Translations under genes and position numbers: made by a program
The notes under the pieces: generated by a model
What the model was told of the DNA's origin: nothing
The model's input: only the letters and a program-made list of their open reading frames with translations
Databases searched by the model: none
In this document: positions 1-11,620 of the stretch, piece after piece
How positions within the stretch are numbered: the stretch's first letter is position 1
How the letters are laid out: every line of letters begins with the position of its first letter
NCBI RefSeq assembly: GCF_040954645.1
Contig: NC_092808.1
Coordinates: 118,956,049 to 119,020,048, forward strand
DNA from: Diabrotica undecimpunctata
Lineage: Eukaryota > Arthropoda > Insecta > Coleoptera > Chrysomelidae
DNA length: 64,000 nt
Direction of reading: 5' to 3'

Positions 1-474
1 TACTTTTTCTAATACAAATATTGTTGAAATAATTAGTGTTTATCATTGTATGTGTATCCTGGGTTGGATTTCTAAAACGATTTTCAACATTTTGTTTACC
101 ATTTTTGCGTTACAGAGAGTATAAGGTAGCATAACATAAAATTTGCGTGAAGTGAGGTTAGATTTTTTAATATTATTTTAAATATTATCTAATATAATGA
201 CAAATAATAATACATAATCATTGTAACATAGTGTATAGAAAGTATTTTTCGCTACCGTTTTGTATATGTTGTCACGACTGAGAAAGTATCAGGTGTAATT
301 TAAATTTGTTTCACGTACACTGCATAGCAAAAATTAGTCACATTTTCGAAATTGTACAAAAAGCAACTATTAGCTTAAATAACTTTTCTGTTTGACAGAC
401 TCATCAATTACTCTTTATTTGTTGTACAAGTAAGATCGATATCACATCAATTATTTTTATTTTACTTACAGAAA
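1..474. other. AT-rich sequence, no gene seen
   Basis: No coding stretch or repeat that I recognise. It probably holds the 5' end of the piggyBac element that follows, but I could not identify its terminal inverted repeat or flanking TTAA. Confidence 0.4.
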
Positions 475-2403
475 ATGGTATTTCCAAAAACTTTGGATAT
501 AACAAATATAACTTCCGATGAAGTTTATGAACTGATCGATGGAATTACAGACGAACAAGCGAATGACTCTGATTAGGATGGAGACAGTGACGCCGAAGAT
601 ACTAAAGTTACATTTTGTTCTGTTACATCTATAAGCAGTGGCTGTTCAATACCTTTAGCTGGTCCAAGCACCCCTGGAATGTGTTTCCAAAAATGAACAA
701 CCTGAGAGGCTATCATGTTCACGTGATTACCATCAAGGCATTGGCTCTGATAGTGAACCTTATGATAGTGACGATTCTATTGTTGACCCCACCTACAGCT
801 TGCAAAAACCACTACCAAGAGGACTCTACCCAATCAGATTCAGATTCCAATCCATCTGAAGAAATTGCGAATTCTGTCTCATGCAACGATCCTTATGTTT
901 TTAGAAAAGAGACATGCATTCCAACTACTTATAATCAATATAATTTCTCTCGACCGTTTGGTTCAACAATTTGCGATCTAGGTAAACCTTTCCTATTTTT
1001 GAATGTGTTTTTAGACGATGGTATAGTAGACAAAATTGTCGACGAATCGAATAAGTATGCTTATGAGAAGGGTACAGAACCAAATTTAAACGAAACTGAG
1101 CTCAAAGCTTTCATAGGTATACTAATTATAGTGGGGATTCATCGATTTCCCAGTATTAGACTTTACTGGTCTGTGAATGAAAATTTCAGAGTAAGCAAAA
1201 TAGCAACCTTAATGACTCAAAAGAGATTTCTAAAAATTCTCCGCTTATTACACTTGAATGATAATCAAGCAATGTCTAGAAAAGGAACACCCGGGTATGA
1301 TAAACTATACAAATTACGGTCATAACTTTCTCATCTTTCTAATAAATTTTTAAAATCGTTTTCACCGTCTCGCAATTTGGCAGTAGACGAAAGTATAGTG
1401 GGTTTCAAAGGAAGGTCAAGTTTGAAGCAATATATGCCAATGAAGCCCAACAAAAGAGGCTTCAAGGTGTGGGTAATAGCATGTTCTGCCTCTAGATATA
1501 TGTTAGATTTTAGTATTTATGAAGGACGTAGCTACGGAGAAGAAGAAGGTACATTAGGCGAAATAACAGTACTGCAACCTTCAAAATCATTTTTCAAGAA
1601 AGGGTACTGTATATTTTTTGATAACTATTTTTCATCGTTTAATTTGCTATCCACCTTACTGGTAAACGCTACTTTTAGCTATGGAACATTTAGGATCAAT
1701 AGAAAGTATTATCCGAAACATCTTCTTAAAAATGGCAAGGCCTTGAAAATCAGGGAGTTCGATTATGCCACAAGCAATATACTCTCTGTTTGCAAGTGGA
1801 AGATAGAGGAAAGAAATCTGTTGTTATTGTAAGTTCTTTCCATGATCCATCATGCCTCACAACTGTATTACGAACCAATACAAAAGGCGAAAAGGAATGT
1901 ATTTCATGCCCAATGCCCATATACGATTATAATAAAAATATGGGAGGAGTGGATCATTTTGACCAGTACATGTCCTGTCCACGTATAATATTTCATGAAA
2001 ATCCAGGAGATGGTGGATGAAACTGTGCTATTATCTAATTGACGCCTCAATTGTCAACGCCTACATAAGTTATAAAATTGACTGTAATAAGAGGACTACA
2101 AAACCAATGTCTCATTTGATGTTTCGCAGTAATTTAGCTGATCAGCTAACACACGATTATTGCACCAGGAAAAGACCAGGTCCAAAAATAATTGTTTCAA
2201 AAACAAAATTGAAAAAACAAAATGGACGATATGTAAACACGACAGATACTGTACGAAAATCGAACGTAGGAAAACATTTACCCATGAAGGAAAACGTACG
2301 ACGGTGTAGGTACTGTAGTATAAAAAAAGTTGTCAGATCAACACTTATTTGTAAAGAATGTTTGTTTCATGTTTTGAACCATTCGACACACAAATCAACA
2401 TAA
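475..2403 (+). pseudogene. piggyBac-family transposase, broken
   Basis: DDE transposase of a cut-and-paste piggyBac DNA transposon (DDE_Tnp_1_7 type). The ATG at 475 opens an acidic N-terminus that stops at 574 (TAG). Further acidic N-terminal sequence lies in other frames up to about 800. The core is open from 615, stops at 1323 (TAA) and continues in the same frame to 1832. The frame then changes near 1790-1832 and again near 1980-2016. The three catalytic Asp contexts are still visible: AVDESIVGFKGR (about 1380), YCIFFDNYFSS (about 1615) and NKNMGGVDHFDQ (about 1935). The C-terminal cysteine-rich domain (RRCRYCSIKK...CKECLFH, about 2300-2380) is present. It has at least two in-frame stops and two or more frameshifts, so it is inactive. 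A second, different piggyBac relic lies at 41245-42477. Confidence 0.93.
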
Positions 2404-2460
2404 AATAACAAACATAAAATTAAGAGTTTGAAGTTAATATTGAAAGATAACTAAATGTTA

Positions 2461-3075
2461 TGTAACGATGTTCTGATCGTTTAACAGTTCGAACCGTGGG
2501 AGTGTCAATATTTGCGAATCAACTTCTACAACGAGACGACGAAGTGGGATTCGGAACGGCTATTTAAGGCGTGTGAGTAGCGGAATTAGACAGTCTTGTA
2601 GCTAGCGCTCTAGGCTCCCTGACTCGCCAGTGTAGTGAACCTGCGAGCCAACCCGGACAGAGAGATTTCCGTAGTATTAAGGATCGTACTCTGTCCTTAA
2701 CCAAGCGGAACCCATCGATATTGTGTATTGAACATTACCGTGGGTCTGCACAGTCGAATATTTTATTTGCAAGTGCGTTGGGAGCTCCCGCTGAATTGAA
2801 GCGGAAGCGAGCATAAGTCTGCGTATGATCGACTTCACCTATTTCATTTCTTTATTAATAATTAATTTATTTTCTTTTATAGACGTTCTCCGGGGAGTTC
2901 ATTCATCGCGGACCCAGAGGGAGACGTAGAATTCACTTCATTTTTATTTATTGTATATACGGCGTAGAATTCATTTTATTTTATTTATTGTATATATGCT
3001 AAATTAATAGATTTATTTTTTTATTTCAACCTGTGTTTTACTGAGTCTGTCGCCCCGAAAGAACTACCCATCACA
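2461..3075 (+). mobile_element. probable solo LTR
   Basis: A 615-bp block starts TGTAACGATG and ends CATCACA, so it has the TG...CA ends of an LTR with short imperfect inverted termini. Its GC content is clearly higher than its surroundings. Inside are a TATA-like GGCTATTTAAGG, AT-rich poly(A)-type sequence and a tandem duplication of about 40 bp (CGTAGAATTCA...TATTGTATATA) at about 2923-3000. Flanking bases GTTA/GTAA match at three of four positions, so the target duplication is uncertain. No PBS follows and no PPT precedes it, which fits a solo LTR. The end assignment is inference. Confidence 0.5.
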
Positions 3076-3119
3076 GTAAGACCAAGTACTTACTATGTCG
3101 GGATAATATTAAGATGTTT

Positions 3120-3450
3120 TTTTCCTGGTTTTTTCCTCATAATTTACTATGGGATCACTAACAGCAGAATTTTACTCTCAAGGCTACACAGGTTGTCTTT
3201 TCGAAGACAAATGCCATGCTATGATTTTTCTGACGAGTATACTTAAGTTAAAGAAAATTTTAGGTAATACAATTATCTATCCTTTAATAAAGTCGTCCCA
3301 GCAACGCAAGCGAATAATATTAACAATATCATTTTAAAGTCATCTACTTTAAAATGTATAATCATATAGTCGGAATTATTAACATGAATTAGCCAGATAA
3401 AATTAAATTAGAAGAATTATTACCACGTAACAAAAATAGAATTTGTTTAA
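3120..3450 (+). repeat. unclassified dispersed repeat, copy 1
   Basis: About 330 bp that recurs, diverged but collinear and in the same orientation, at 35683-36000. Shared landmarks are ATCACTAACAG, TAAAGTCGTCCCAG, AATATCATTTTAAAGT, AGATAAAATTAAATTA and GTAACAAAAA. A hairpin, TTGTCTT-TTCG-AAGACAA (about 3195-3212), keeps its pairing in the other copy. It has no coding capacity and I do not recognise the family. Confidence 0.75.
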
Positions 3451-3617
3451 TTTATGATTGTTTTGTATTTTGAGAACGTTTTCAAAATGAAAATCTAAAT
3501 ATTAATTTTAAATTAAAATTATGGCTTATTCCCAATAAAAATAGTAAGTTGTATTAAGATGCCACAAAAAACTAGCTTAGAACATATTCTACATTATGCA
3601 GGGTAAATAAAAATGAA

Positions 3618-3735
3618 GCAGAGGACGGGGAAGAAGATGGATTTCTAGGTTGAAAAATCTGAGAAAGTGGACGGGTCCAAACATCCTTAGAATTAATAAG
3701 ATTAATTTTCTACATAATATTCTAGATATAATATA
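3618..3735 (+). pseudogene. LINE ORF2 C-terminal scrap
   Basis: A short stretch reads RGRGRRWISRLKNLRKW, the C-terminal signature (R-x-R-W-x-x-L-x-N-L-R-x-W) of the insect LINE family better preserved at 32656-33734 and 9887-10287. It ends at a TAA soon after. Only this tail remains. Confidence 0.55.
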
Positions 3736-3779
3736 AAGTAAAGTATTGTTAGTAAAAGAGAACATTTTTTTGCTAATAT

Positions 3780-4746
3780 TACACAGGAATTTACAACCTG
3801 GTGTAAAAGGAACTCTTTAATGGTAAATGCAAAGAAAACTATTTGTATGCAGTTCTACTCGCGCTGTAAGCCATCCCATGGTTATAAAATCACAGTCAGT
3901 TCTGAGGAAATACCCTTTAGTGATACAACACTATTTCTTGGTAGCATTCTAGAAAGTAATATGACATGGGATGAAAATGTCACTAAAGTCTGCAAAACAA
4001 TGAATAAGGGTTACTATGCGATCCTTCAGTTGAAAACTCTATTTAACACCAACCAATTGATAAGTGTGTATTATGCATTGGTTTATTCATATATGGCCTA
4101 TAACGTTGTCTTGTGTGGAAACTCTAGAAACTCTTCTAGAGTTTTTATAACTTAAAAGAGAATTCTTAGATTGATATTCAATATTGATAATAGACAATCA
4201 TGTCGTAAATATTTTATTGAACACAGACTGTTGACTTTTCATGCTTTATATATATTTATAAGTGTATTATTCACGTCAAAACTAAATTTCAAAATTTTAC
4301 CCTCAACTCTGACTTTCATAATTACACAAGACACGGGAGGTTGACAAGCGTGTGTAAACACTCCACAACTCTCTTTGAAAGTAGTCCTGATTTTGCAGGA
4401 TCTAAATTTTACAATTGTTTGCCACTTAATATAAGAAATGACAATAATATTCAAAAATTTAAAAATAAATTAAAAGCATGCTTGATCCAATTATGCGTTT
4501 ACAACCTAAATGATTATTTTGACTTAATAAAAGACTACAGGGAATGAGGACCGACGGGTTCAGAGACGCTCTATATCGCATATCTTTTTTTTATATATTT
4601 TATTTATTTTGTTTTATGTAATTGTCCTATATAACTTGTTGATCATGCTTTATGTACTATATGACTTGTCCTATATCACAATGTGATCTGATGGGATTAA
4701 TAAAGAATATTCTATTCTATTCTATTCTATTCTATTCTATTCTATT
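3780..4746 (+). pseudogene. 5'-truncated LINE: RT C-terminal part and 3' tail
   Basis: The 3' part of a non-LTR retrotransposon ORF2. The reading frame at 3820-4155 contains FLGSILESNMTWDENV, matching the palm/thumb region after the RT catalytic site (the FLG...W..H motif). After a stop at 4153 the reading continues in other frames through RILRLIFNIDNRQSCRKYF to the C-terminal FYNCLPLNIRND...FKNKLKACL block (4341-4547). A poly(A)-type AATAAAGAAT and a run of (TCTAT)n close the element, a 3' end typical of CR1/L2-like LINEs that end in microsatellites. It is broken by stops and frameshifts and lacks the RT catalytic motifs and endonuclease. The clade is a guess. Confidence 0.8.
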
Positions 4747-4747
4747 T
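4711..4747 (+). repeat. (TCTAT)n pentanucleotide tail of LINE
   Basis: About seven tandem TCTAT units directly follow AATAAAGAAT at the 3' end of the LINE at 3780-4746. Their position identifies them as the element's 3' tail rather than a random microsatellite. Confidence 0.85.
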
Positions 4748-5511
4748 GGATCAATGTATTCAACATTAAATTTGAAGAGAAGGGTTGATTTTTCAGGGGG
4801 AGTCGATGAAAAAAACTTTAAATTTCTGAAACTTTCTGATACTTTTTAAATATTTTATGTTAAAAAGGGCAGTATAATGTACCTTATTCGGACCGTGCAA
4901 GTTCGGAAGAGCGACACCTGGTGTCGTAAATCAGCAAAATTTACTGCGCTTTCATGTTAGATCGAGGTTACCGGATAAATGTCAAGGATGTAGCCCCAAA
5001 AAAGAATAAGAAGAAAAAGTAAGATTGAGGTAAACGGTAAAGGTAAACGTTGTATGTAGTGTAAATACAAATAAATATATTATTAAATTACAGCATTCTC
5101 GATCGTTTCTCGTTTCACATCCAAGTACTTGCACGTCGCCAATATCCACCAAAATCAAAATTTATTATTTTCCTTTCACATTACATTTTATTTTATTATT
5201 TTTTTTATATTCAGTAGTTTGACAGGTTTAAAATGCACTTTTTTTTATATTAAGTCATATTAAATTGTATCGTCTATTTTACAAATTTCTAAAAAATTTG
5301 TTTTCAAAATGACTTAAACATTATAATAAATACATAAAGTTGATACAGTACAAAAATCTATTTCTTTTTCTAATAAAGGTTCTCGTTTTTTAAAAAACTT
5401 ATGTACCGTAAAAACAATGGTGATATTACCGAATAAAATGTGTTTCGAGTGCTTCAAACCTTAATTTTTCAAAATTGAAAAGTAGTTTGGCTTTATATTA
5501 TATTATTATAG
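4748..5511. other. AT-rich sequence, no gene seen
   Basis: I see no convincing coding stretch. A GC-richer patch at about 4890-5150 (around GTTCGGAAGAGCGACACCTGG) resembles LTR or promoter sequence, but no ends or target duplication are visible. Confidence 0.35.
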
Positions 5512-6205
5512 ATGAATAATAGTACAAGCACAAAAATTCAACAACTAATACTTTTTGCCCATTGTTTTACTAACTGTGATGCTGCTTTTTTTAAAGGGAA
5601 AAAAATTGTCGATCTTTTAGAAAAACGCTACGACTTACAAGAAAAGGTCCTAGTGTTTTATGATACAATTTCCAAGATGAAGGACATGTTGGAAGCTGGT
5701 AGGTACTACAATATTTCATTATATGGACTTGATAAGGATACTACGTAAATAAATTGAATAAAATTTAAGATTATTTATCTTTTCTACGGCAAATGAGCAA
5801 ATGAGTCATTTATAAAAAGCACTAAAAATGATACTGCTGTTGAATTATCATCGTTTGTGCCAACAGTTGCTGCTCTCAATGAGCACCTTAAAACAGTATA
5901 CTTACAAACCCAGTTATAGTTGAGAAATAAAAATATAAATGTAATTGATTGGGGATGGTTTAAAGATGCAGAATCTTTACAACCAGTAAGATTGCGAAGT
6001 TTTCCTGCACCAGAGGTGAGGATGTTTTTTTTTTTGTAATTGCACAAAAGTTAGAGGATCTTCGTGTGGTTGTAGGAGGTTGGGTTTATTTTGTAATGTC
6101 ACATGTACGACCTGCTCGAGACATAGTTGTCAAAACTGCCCTCCAATTAATGAAGAAGGAGATAAAGTCGATGAAGATATATCAAATGATTGTGATGGTT
6201 CCTGA
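5512..6205 (+). pseudogene. relic of cysteine-rich TE-associated protein family
   Basis: I recognise the pattern but know no named function. The N-terminal part (5512-5748) reads LFAHCFTNCDAAFF...GKKIVDLLEKR, matching the A-H-x-x-x-x-C-D-T stretch of a repetitive protein family found in insects and cnidarians. After a stop at 5746 the same kind of protein continues as VPTVAALNEHLKTVYLQTQ and DWGWFKDAESLQP (about 5850-5980), with a stop between. The C-terminus (6035-6202) is a cysteine cluster, CNCTKVRGSSCGCRRLGLFC followed by CTTCSRHSCQNC, reminiscent of CXC/tesmin-type zinc clusters, ending at TGA 6203. A T-run at 6024-6035 probably marks an indel. It has several breaks and is dead. The family's repetitive nature suggests a mobile element, but no ends were found. 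Confidence 0.65.
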
Positions 6206-6778
6206 TTGTTTGTGCTATTTTTTGCATAATTTACCACAATTGTTACATATTTTTTATATCTTGTAATTAATAAAAAAATTTGAATAATATTGAGTACTTT
6301 ATACTATTATTAGTATAGGGGGTAGTTTCTAAGGTTAAACAAGTTGCATTTAAAGAAATATTGTTTTATAATCAAGGAATAAATTTTAATTGATTTAAAT
6401 AAATATTGAAATATTGTTTAATAAGCGAGAAATCAATTTTTAGTTATCTGAATGAAAAACTTATACATTTTATACCATTAATAGGCTTTTTAGGTATTTT
6501 ATTGCAGAAAGAAATGTTTTCTACGGGCCGAAACTTAAAACCAATAGAACATTATTTCACAAGCGATGAATGAATTTTTATTGAGTTTAATTCATAAGTT
6601 AAGCATTTAACATCGTAAACAATTATTTTTTTACGATATTTACGTCGTAAGTGGTGAATTCTAAGAATTGAAAATTTGTATTTAAGTACAAATTACAATT
6701 GAATATGTTTATTTTACTTAATTCAATTAGATTTTAATGCATAAAACGCTGAAATACGTGTTTTCCTATTTTCTCCAC
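6206..6778. other. AT-rich sequence, no gene seen
   Basis: No coding stretch, tandem array or element terminus that I can support. Confidence 0.4.
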
Positions 6779-6823
6779 TTAGGTTAGGTTAGGTTAGGTA
6801 AGGTTAGGTTAGGTAAGGTAAGA
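6779..6823 (+). repeat. (TTAGG)n insect telomere-type repeat
   Basis: Nine degenerate tandem 5-mers, mostly TTAGG with TAAGG variants. TTAGG is the canonical insect telomere unit. The tract directly abuts the LINE fragment that starts at about 6824. It may be an interstitial telomere-like tract or an unrelated microsatellite. Confidence 0.8.
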
Positions 6824-7640
6824 GCAAGAGGCAGAGCAGGGATCAACCCTAAGGTCATCGAGGAGATCGAAGAAGAGTACCGCTCAAGGAAGAGGGAACT
6901 TTGCAGGAGAATCCGTACAGAACAAGGAAGGCACTGAAAAAAGCTGCGTGAAAAGCTGAATAAGGACATGGGGACTGGGGTCAGGAATATAATATCATCA
7001 TAAAGAAGTTCCATGCGTATCCTCCTTACGAAATGCCTATGGACAAGAAGCTTGAGTTAACACGAGAGCTCTTTCTGGGCGGCAGATAGCTTGGTGTATG
7101 GCGAGAAGAAGGAGCTGAGCGGGCTATACCCTTTACCATGGATAAACTTATTGAGGCATTGGGTTCACTCAAGACGCGTAGGTCTCCCGGACTGGATCAG
7201 ATACTACCTGAGGCGGTGAAGGATCTAGGACGGGCGGAGCCTGCGTGGCTTCTGAAACACATGAATGCAATGTTGGAAGCACAAACGTTTCCTTAGCCTT
7301 GGAGGACATCGCGAGGTTAATACTGATCCCCAAGGCTAGGGGAGGAAAAGTATTACCCCATCTGTCTTCTTCCATGCATCAGTAAGCTGTATGAAAGAAT
7401 GCTGCGAATACGCCTAGACGACTTGATTGAGAGGTCAAGTGGTTTATCTTTGAGGCAATTTGGTTTTTGTAAAGGGAAAAGAACGATTTATGCCATCATG
7501 AGTATACTCGAAGCATTGCGCAACAGAAGGGATGAACATAACTGGGCTGCCCTGCTGTTGTTTGATGTTGCATTTGAAGAATGCATTCAATACGCTGCAG
7601 TGGAACGAGGTGATGAAGGCAATGGAGGAGAGATAATGTC
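6824..7640 (+). pseudogene. 5'-truncated R1-clade LINE, RT region
   Basis: A GC-richer reverse transcriptase fragment. In order: a basic linker (RKALKKAA, about 6930), KKFHAYPPYEMPMDKKLELT (about 7000), LIEALGSLKTRRSPGLDQIL (RT motif 1 region, about 7150), LILIPKARGG, KLYERMLRIRLDDLIE, and LRQFGFCKGKRTIYAI (motif 2, about 7455). It ends in AALLLFDV, just before the first catalytic Asp block, after which the match is lost. Several frameshifts and stops make it inactive. The 'P-G-x-D' and 'R-Q-F-G-F-x-x-G-x-x-T' style fits R1-type LINEs, which include telomere-repeat-targeted elements. The fragment at 32440-32655 begins at the next motif and could be the same family. Confidence 0.75.
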
Positions 7641-8699
7641 CTGGTTACCTGATGAATGTGTTATTGCTAATTTTTTAATTTTTTCTTTCTTTTTGTATAT
7701 AAATATAATGCTTATATGGCAGTTAAATGACTACTCTATTTATGAATACAAATTATATGCGGATAGTTATAAAATAGTATGCAAAAGTTATACAATTTTT
7801 AAAAGGTATAGATCAATTTTTGCAACTATCAATTTTATATACTCTATATTTGTAAGCATTGAATTTTAGATTGATATTAATATTAATATACGAAATATGG
7901 GTGCGCTCTAACTTGCACAGTTTGACAAGTTAGACGGCATTTAATCATAGCGTTCGCTGCCTGTTTTATTCAATGCTTTAAATATTTTATATAGCTCCGC
8001 AGTTTGATTAGTGTGGCGACACGTAATCGGTGTTGGGAGTTTGCATTTTGTACAGGTAATGATAGATCATACTGCTATTATTTCCACTTTAGAAAGCTTT
8101 ACTAGGAGACTGTGAATATGTTGTTGTTTCAATTATATCTACTGTTATCGATCTTACTTTATCGCAAAAATACTAGAGGCTTCACAATTATTGATGAAAA
8201 CATAATTCGCAGTGCTATAAAAATGCACTAATTTTTTTCATTACTTTTTTATTTTTTTTATAAGAACAAGAAAAGAATAAGATAAGGAATAAAAAATGAG
8301 AGATGAATGAATGAATATGAGACTGTATCAGGAACATTAAAGCACTGAGCAAAAATTTAGACATACGCCAAATACAAAAAAAAAACAAAAAAGAATGGCA
8401 AAGGACAGTAATGGCTAAGGGAATAGACTAGATCCATAGAATAGACTAGGCTGGTACAAGGTTTTAATATACTGGAATGTGTATCATAAATAAATGGAAG
8501 GTGGTAGGAATTAAGAATAAAAACAAAAAATTAAAATAAGTGAATGTATAACTGCAAACCACACATGGAGATACACTGAAATTGTAAAAACATCCCCAAA
8601 GATCAGTAACGCAATACCAAAAAGTATTGAAATAATTTGTATTGAAGTAATTTTGGTAGACAATTATTCAATACTTGCATTGGCAGGCCACTGGCTTCT
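7641..8699. other. no gene seen
   Basis: AT-rich. A moderately GC-rich patch at about 7895-8060 (GTGCGCTCTAACTTGCAC, GTGGCGACACGTAATCGG) has no coding sense. A small LINE scrap near 8395-8470 is possible but unsupported. Confidence 0.35.
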
Positions 8700-11620
8700 A
8701 AAAACTTGGTTATTTCCCTCCATTTTTTTTTTTCGGTTTGTTGCTTTCTCTCTTCAATTTCTCACGCCTATTTCTGACAAGTCTTGTTTTACTGCTTTTA
8801 ACCATTTTTTCTTTGGACGTCCTTTTTTTTCCATTTCTCCCTCCTTCAGTATTGTTTCGATTCTCTGGCATTAGTAAAATGTGAACAAACCCATCTAACT
8901 CTTTGGGTTCGTGTTTTTGCCGTAATTGCTGGTTTTCCATACAAACTCATTATTTCTTTATTTGTTCGTCCAAATATTCTCTGCCGCCTTTATACCTCTG
9001 AAGATTTTTCTGAGCACATTTCTTTCCCAGATCTCTAGTTTCTTTTCTTCCTGCTGGTTCATAATCCACGTTTCACAGGCATACATCACTGTGGGTCTGA
9101 TTACTGTCTCGTATACTCGGAGTTTAGCTATTCTTGACACATATTTTGCTTTTAGTAATGAATTTAGTGACCGTATCGCTCTGTTTTCCTTTGTTAATTT
9201 TTATCGATATCTTTTTCTTCATTTCCCGTGTTCGTTATGATTACTAATTCTGACACTATTCAAATTCTGACATTTTTTCAAAACTATAGACAATCTCTGC
9301 TCCTTTCATTTTGATATATTTGTTATTATTTGTCATGTCTTCCCTCATTTCCATATATTGCGTTTTTGTTTGGTACATTATTATTCCGTATCTTTTCGCT
9401 TCATTTTTTAATTTCAGAAAAACTTTTTCTAAATGTTTTTTTGTTCTCGCTAGTATGAAAATAGTCTTGTTTGTGCTCTTATTTGATTTTCTTACGATTT
9501 GTTCGAATACTAGGTTGAATAAATTTGTTGATAGCGGATCCCCTTATTTTAAATCTCTATTAACTGTGAACTGTTTTGACGAGCTTCATTCCATTGTTAC
9601 CCTATTTATCGTGTTCCTATGCGTCATTCTCACTAGCATTATGAGCTTTTCTGGTATTTCTAATGTATTCGTGGTCTTATATAGCACCGTTCGATTTAGG
9701 GAGTCATTTGCTTGTTTAAAATCGATAAATAGAATTTGTTATTCTAAGTTTTGTTCTTAGCTATTATTTTGTAATAATTTTAACATACTTGTTTGATCAG
9801 TAGTTGTTCTTCCTGGTCTAAAACCGCCCTGGTATGCTCCAATTACTTTGTTGTCATATTTTATTATTCTTTTCCTAATAATTTTTGCTCTCTTCTGAAG
9901 TAATGGAGCAAAAACTTAAAGCCCTCGAGATGTGGCTATACTTACAGAAGAATCCTAAGGATATCATGGACGGACAAGGTAACCAACGAGACTGTACTAC
10001 GCAGAATGGAGAAAGAAAGAGAAGTGATGTATACGATTAAAAAGAGAAAGAAGAATATCTCGGACACATAATGAGAAACGGCACTAAATACAGATTACTG
10101 AAAATAATTCTTCAGGGCAAAGTATTTGGAAAGCAAAGAATTGGGAGAAGAAAAATATTATGGTTAAAAAACCTGAGAAAATGGTTCTCCACAACAGCAA
10201 CTAATCTATTTAAAGCATCAGTTAATTAAATAATGATAGTTAGAATGATCGCAAATATTCGAAACGAATAGGCACCAAAAGTAGAAGAATAATTTTTACA
10301 AGTACTTTATAGACTCTTTGAATAGTGCTATACCTCTATAGTTTTCACACTTGGTTTTGTCTCTTTCTTGTTATAGATTGGACAAATTATTAAGAGAGAT
10401 ATTCTATTGTTTCGGCATTTCTTCCTTTTGCCAAATTATTATTGTCAAGTGGAATATCCTTTCCTTTAATCTTTCGCCACCTTCCTTAAAAATCTCAGCA
10501 GGGATACCTCCTGCAATTTCGTTATTTTTTAGGTCTCTTATTATTTTAGGACTTCATTCAAAGTTGGTTCATCGCACGTCCATCTTTTTGCCCATTCTCA
10601 TTTTTCTCAAGTTCTTCTTGTTGGTCTGTATTTAATAGATCTACGAAATATTCCACCCATCTGTTTCGTTTTTTTGTTTCTTGTTTTACCTAGAAGTAAG
10701 CCGTCTTGGTTTATGCAATACCATGGATTATTATTTGTAGTTTCTCTGGATTTCTTAACTTCTTGGTACAAATTTTTTACCTATTTGTTTAAGTAGGATT
10801 TTTCTACGTTTTTCAATTGCTTTTCTAGCTGTTCTCTCTTTTCTGCAAATTCTTTTTAGTTCCCTTCGTCTGGCCACATAGCTTCCGATCGCATTTTAAA
10901 TATTGTCTTTATTTCTTTGCAGTTTTGCGCTGTTTCTTCTTGCAAATGCAATCCTACATTCTTCATCGAACCAATCTTGCCGTCTTTTTATATGCTCTCT
11001 TCCTATACACTTTTCCGCTGCTTCCGACATGGCAGTCTGTATGGTCTGACACTCTTCTTCTATATCCTGTTTGACTGGATTCTCTGGTTTTTTATTTATT
11101 TCTTCCTCTGGTCTGTTTATAACCTGCTTCTCTTGAAGGCGCTTTAATTGGTATTTTAATCTATCTCTAACAGGTTTTGGAATTATTGGTAGTTCTTGTT
11201 TTAGTTTTGCTATTATTAGTGTATGGTCACTGTTGGTATCTGCCCTTCTATAACTCCTGCAATCGATTATTGCCTTATTATGTTTGCTTTGACTTAGGAC
11301 GTGATCTATCTGATTTTTTATTTTTTTATCGGGAGAAGTAAATGTTACCTTATTAATGTCTGTGTGATCAAACCTGTGCTAGCTATCTTTATTTTGTGCT
11401 CTGTAGCAAATTCTAGTAACTTTTTCGTTTTGCATTTGATTCCTTATATAAACTTCGTCCCCCTGTTATTCTTCCATATATTTCTTCTTCGCATTCATGT
11501 CACCAATATTTATCTTTATATCGTATTTCTATATATTCCTATTAGGGTCCTTAGCTTTTCGTAGAACTCTGTTTTGGTTTCGTAAAACTCGGTTCCTAAA
11601 TATTTACCTTCAGTGAGCAT
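8700..11620 (-). pseudogene. LINE ORF2 (endonuclease-RT), degraded
   Basis: Minus-strand non-LTR retrotransposon of the kind often annotated in insects as craniofacial-development-protein-2-like endonuclease/RT. Reading from 11620 down: the endonuclease end with NQIDHVLSQSKHNK and SDHTLIIAKL (about 11330-11210), a linker, CENYRGIALFKES (about 10340), GAYQGGFRPGRTTTDQ (about 9820), then the C-terminal KLRVYETVIRPTVMYACETW (9125-9060) and ERNVLRKIFRGIK (about 9010). A basic tail reaches about 8710. Many stops and frameshifts are present. It is split at 9887-10287 by a plus-strand LINE insertion flanked by duplicated host sequence. It is the oldest layer here. Confidence 0.85.
9887..10287 (+). 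mobile_element. nested 5'-truncated LINE with 10-bp TSD
   Basis: A 401-bp plus-strand insert inside the minus-strand LINE. It encodes only the ORF2 C-terminus: KALEMWLYLQK, EEYLGHIMRNGTKYRLLK, GRRKILWLKNLRKWF, and an end close to ANIRNE and GGCACC...GAAGAA. The flanks carry a perfect 10-bp duplication, AATAATTTTT, at 9877-9886 and 10288-10297. The host RT sequence reads across one copy of it. This fixes the insertion order: host LINE first, this copy later. It is the same family as 16319-16684 and 32656-33734. Confidence 0.88.

Noticed and set aside
6779..6823. A true chromosome end
   Set aside because: Only nine degenerate TTAGG units, flanked on both sides by ordinary TE-rich sequence.
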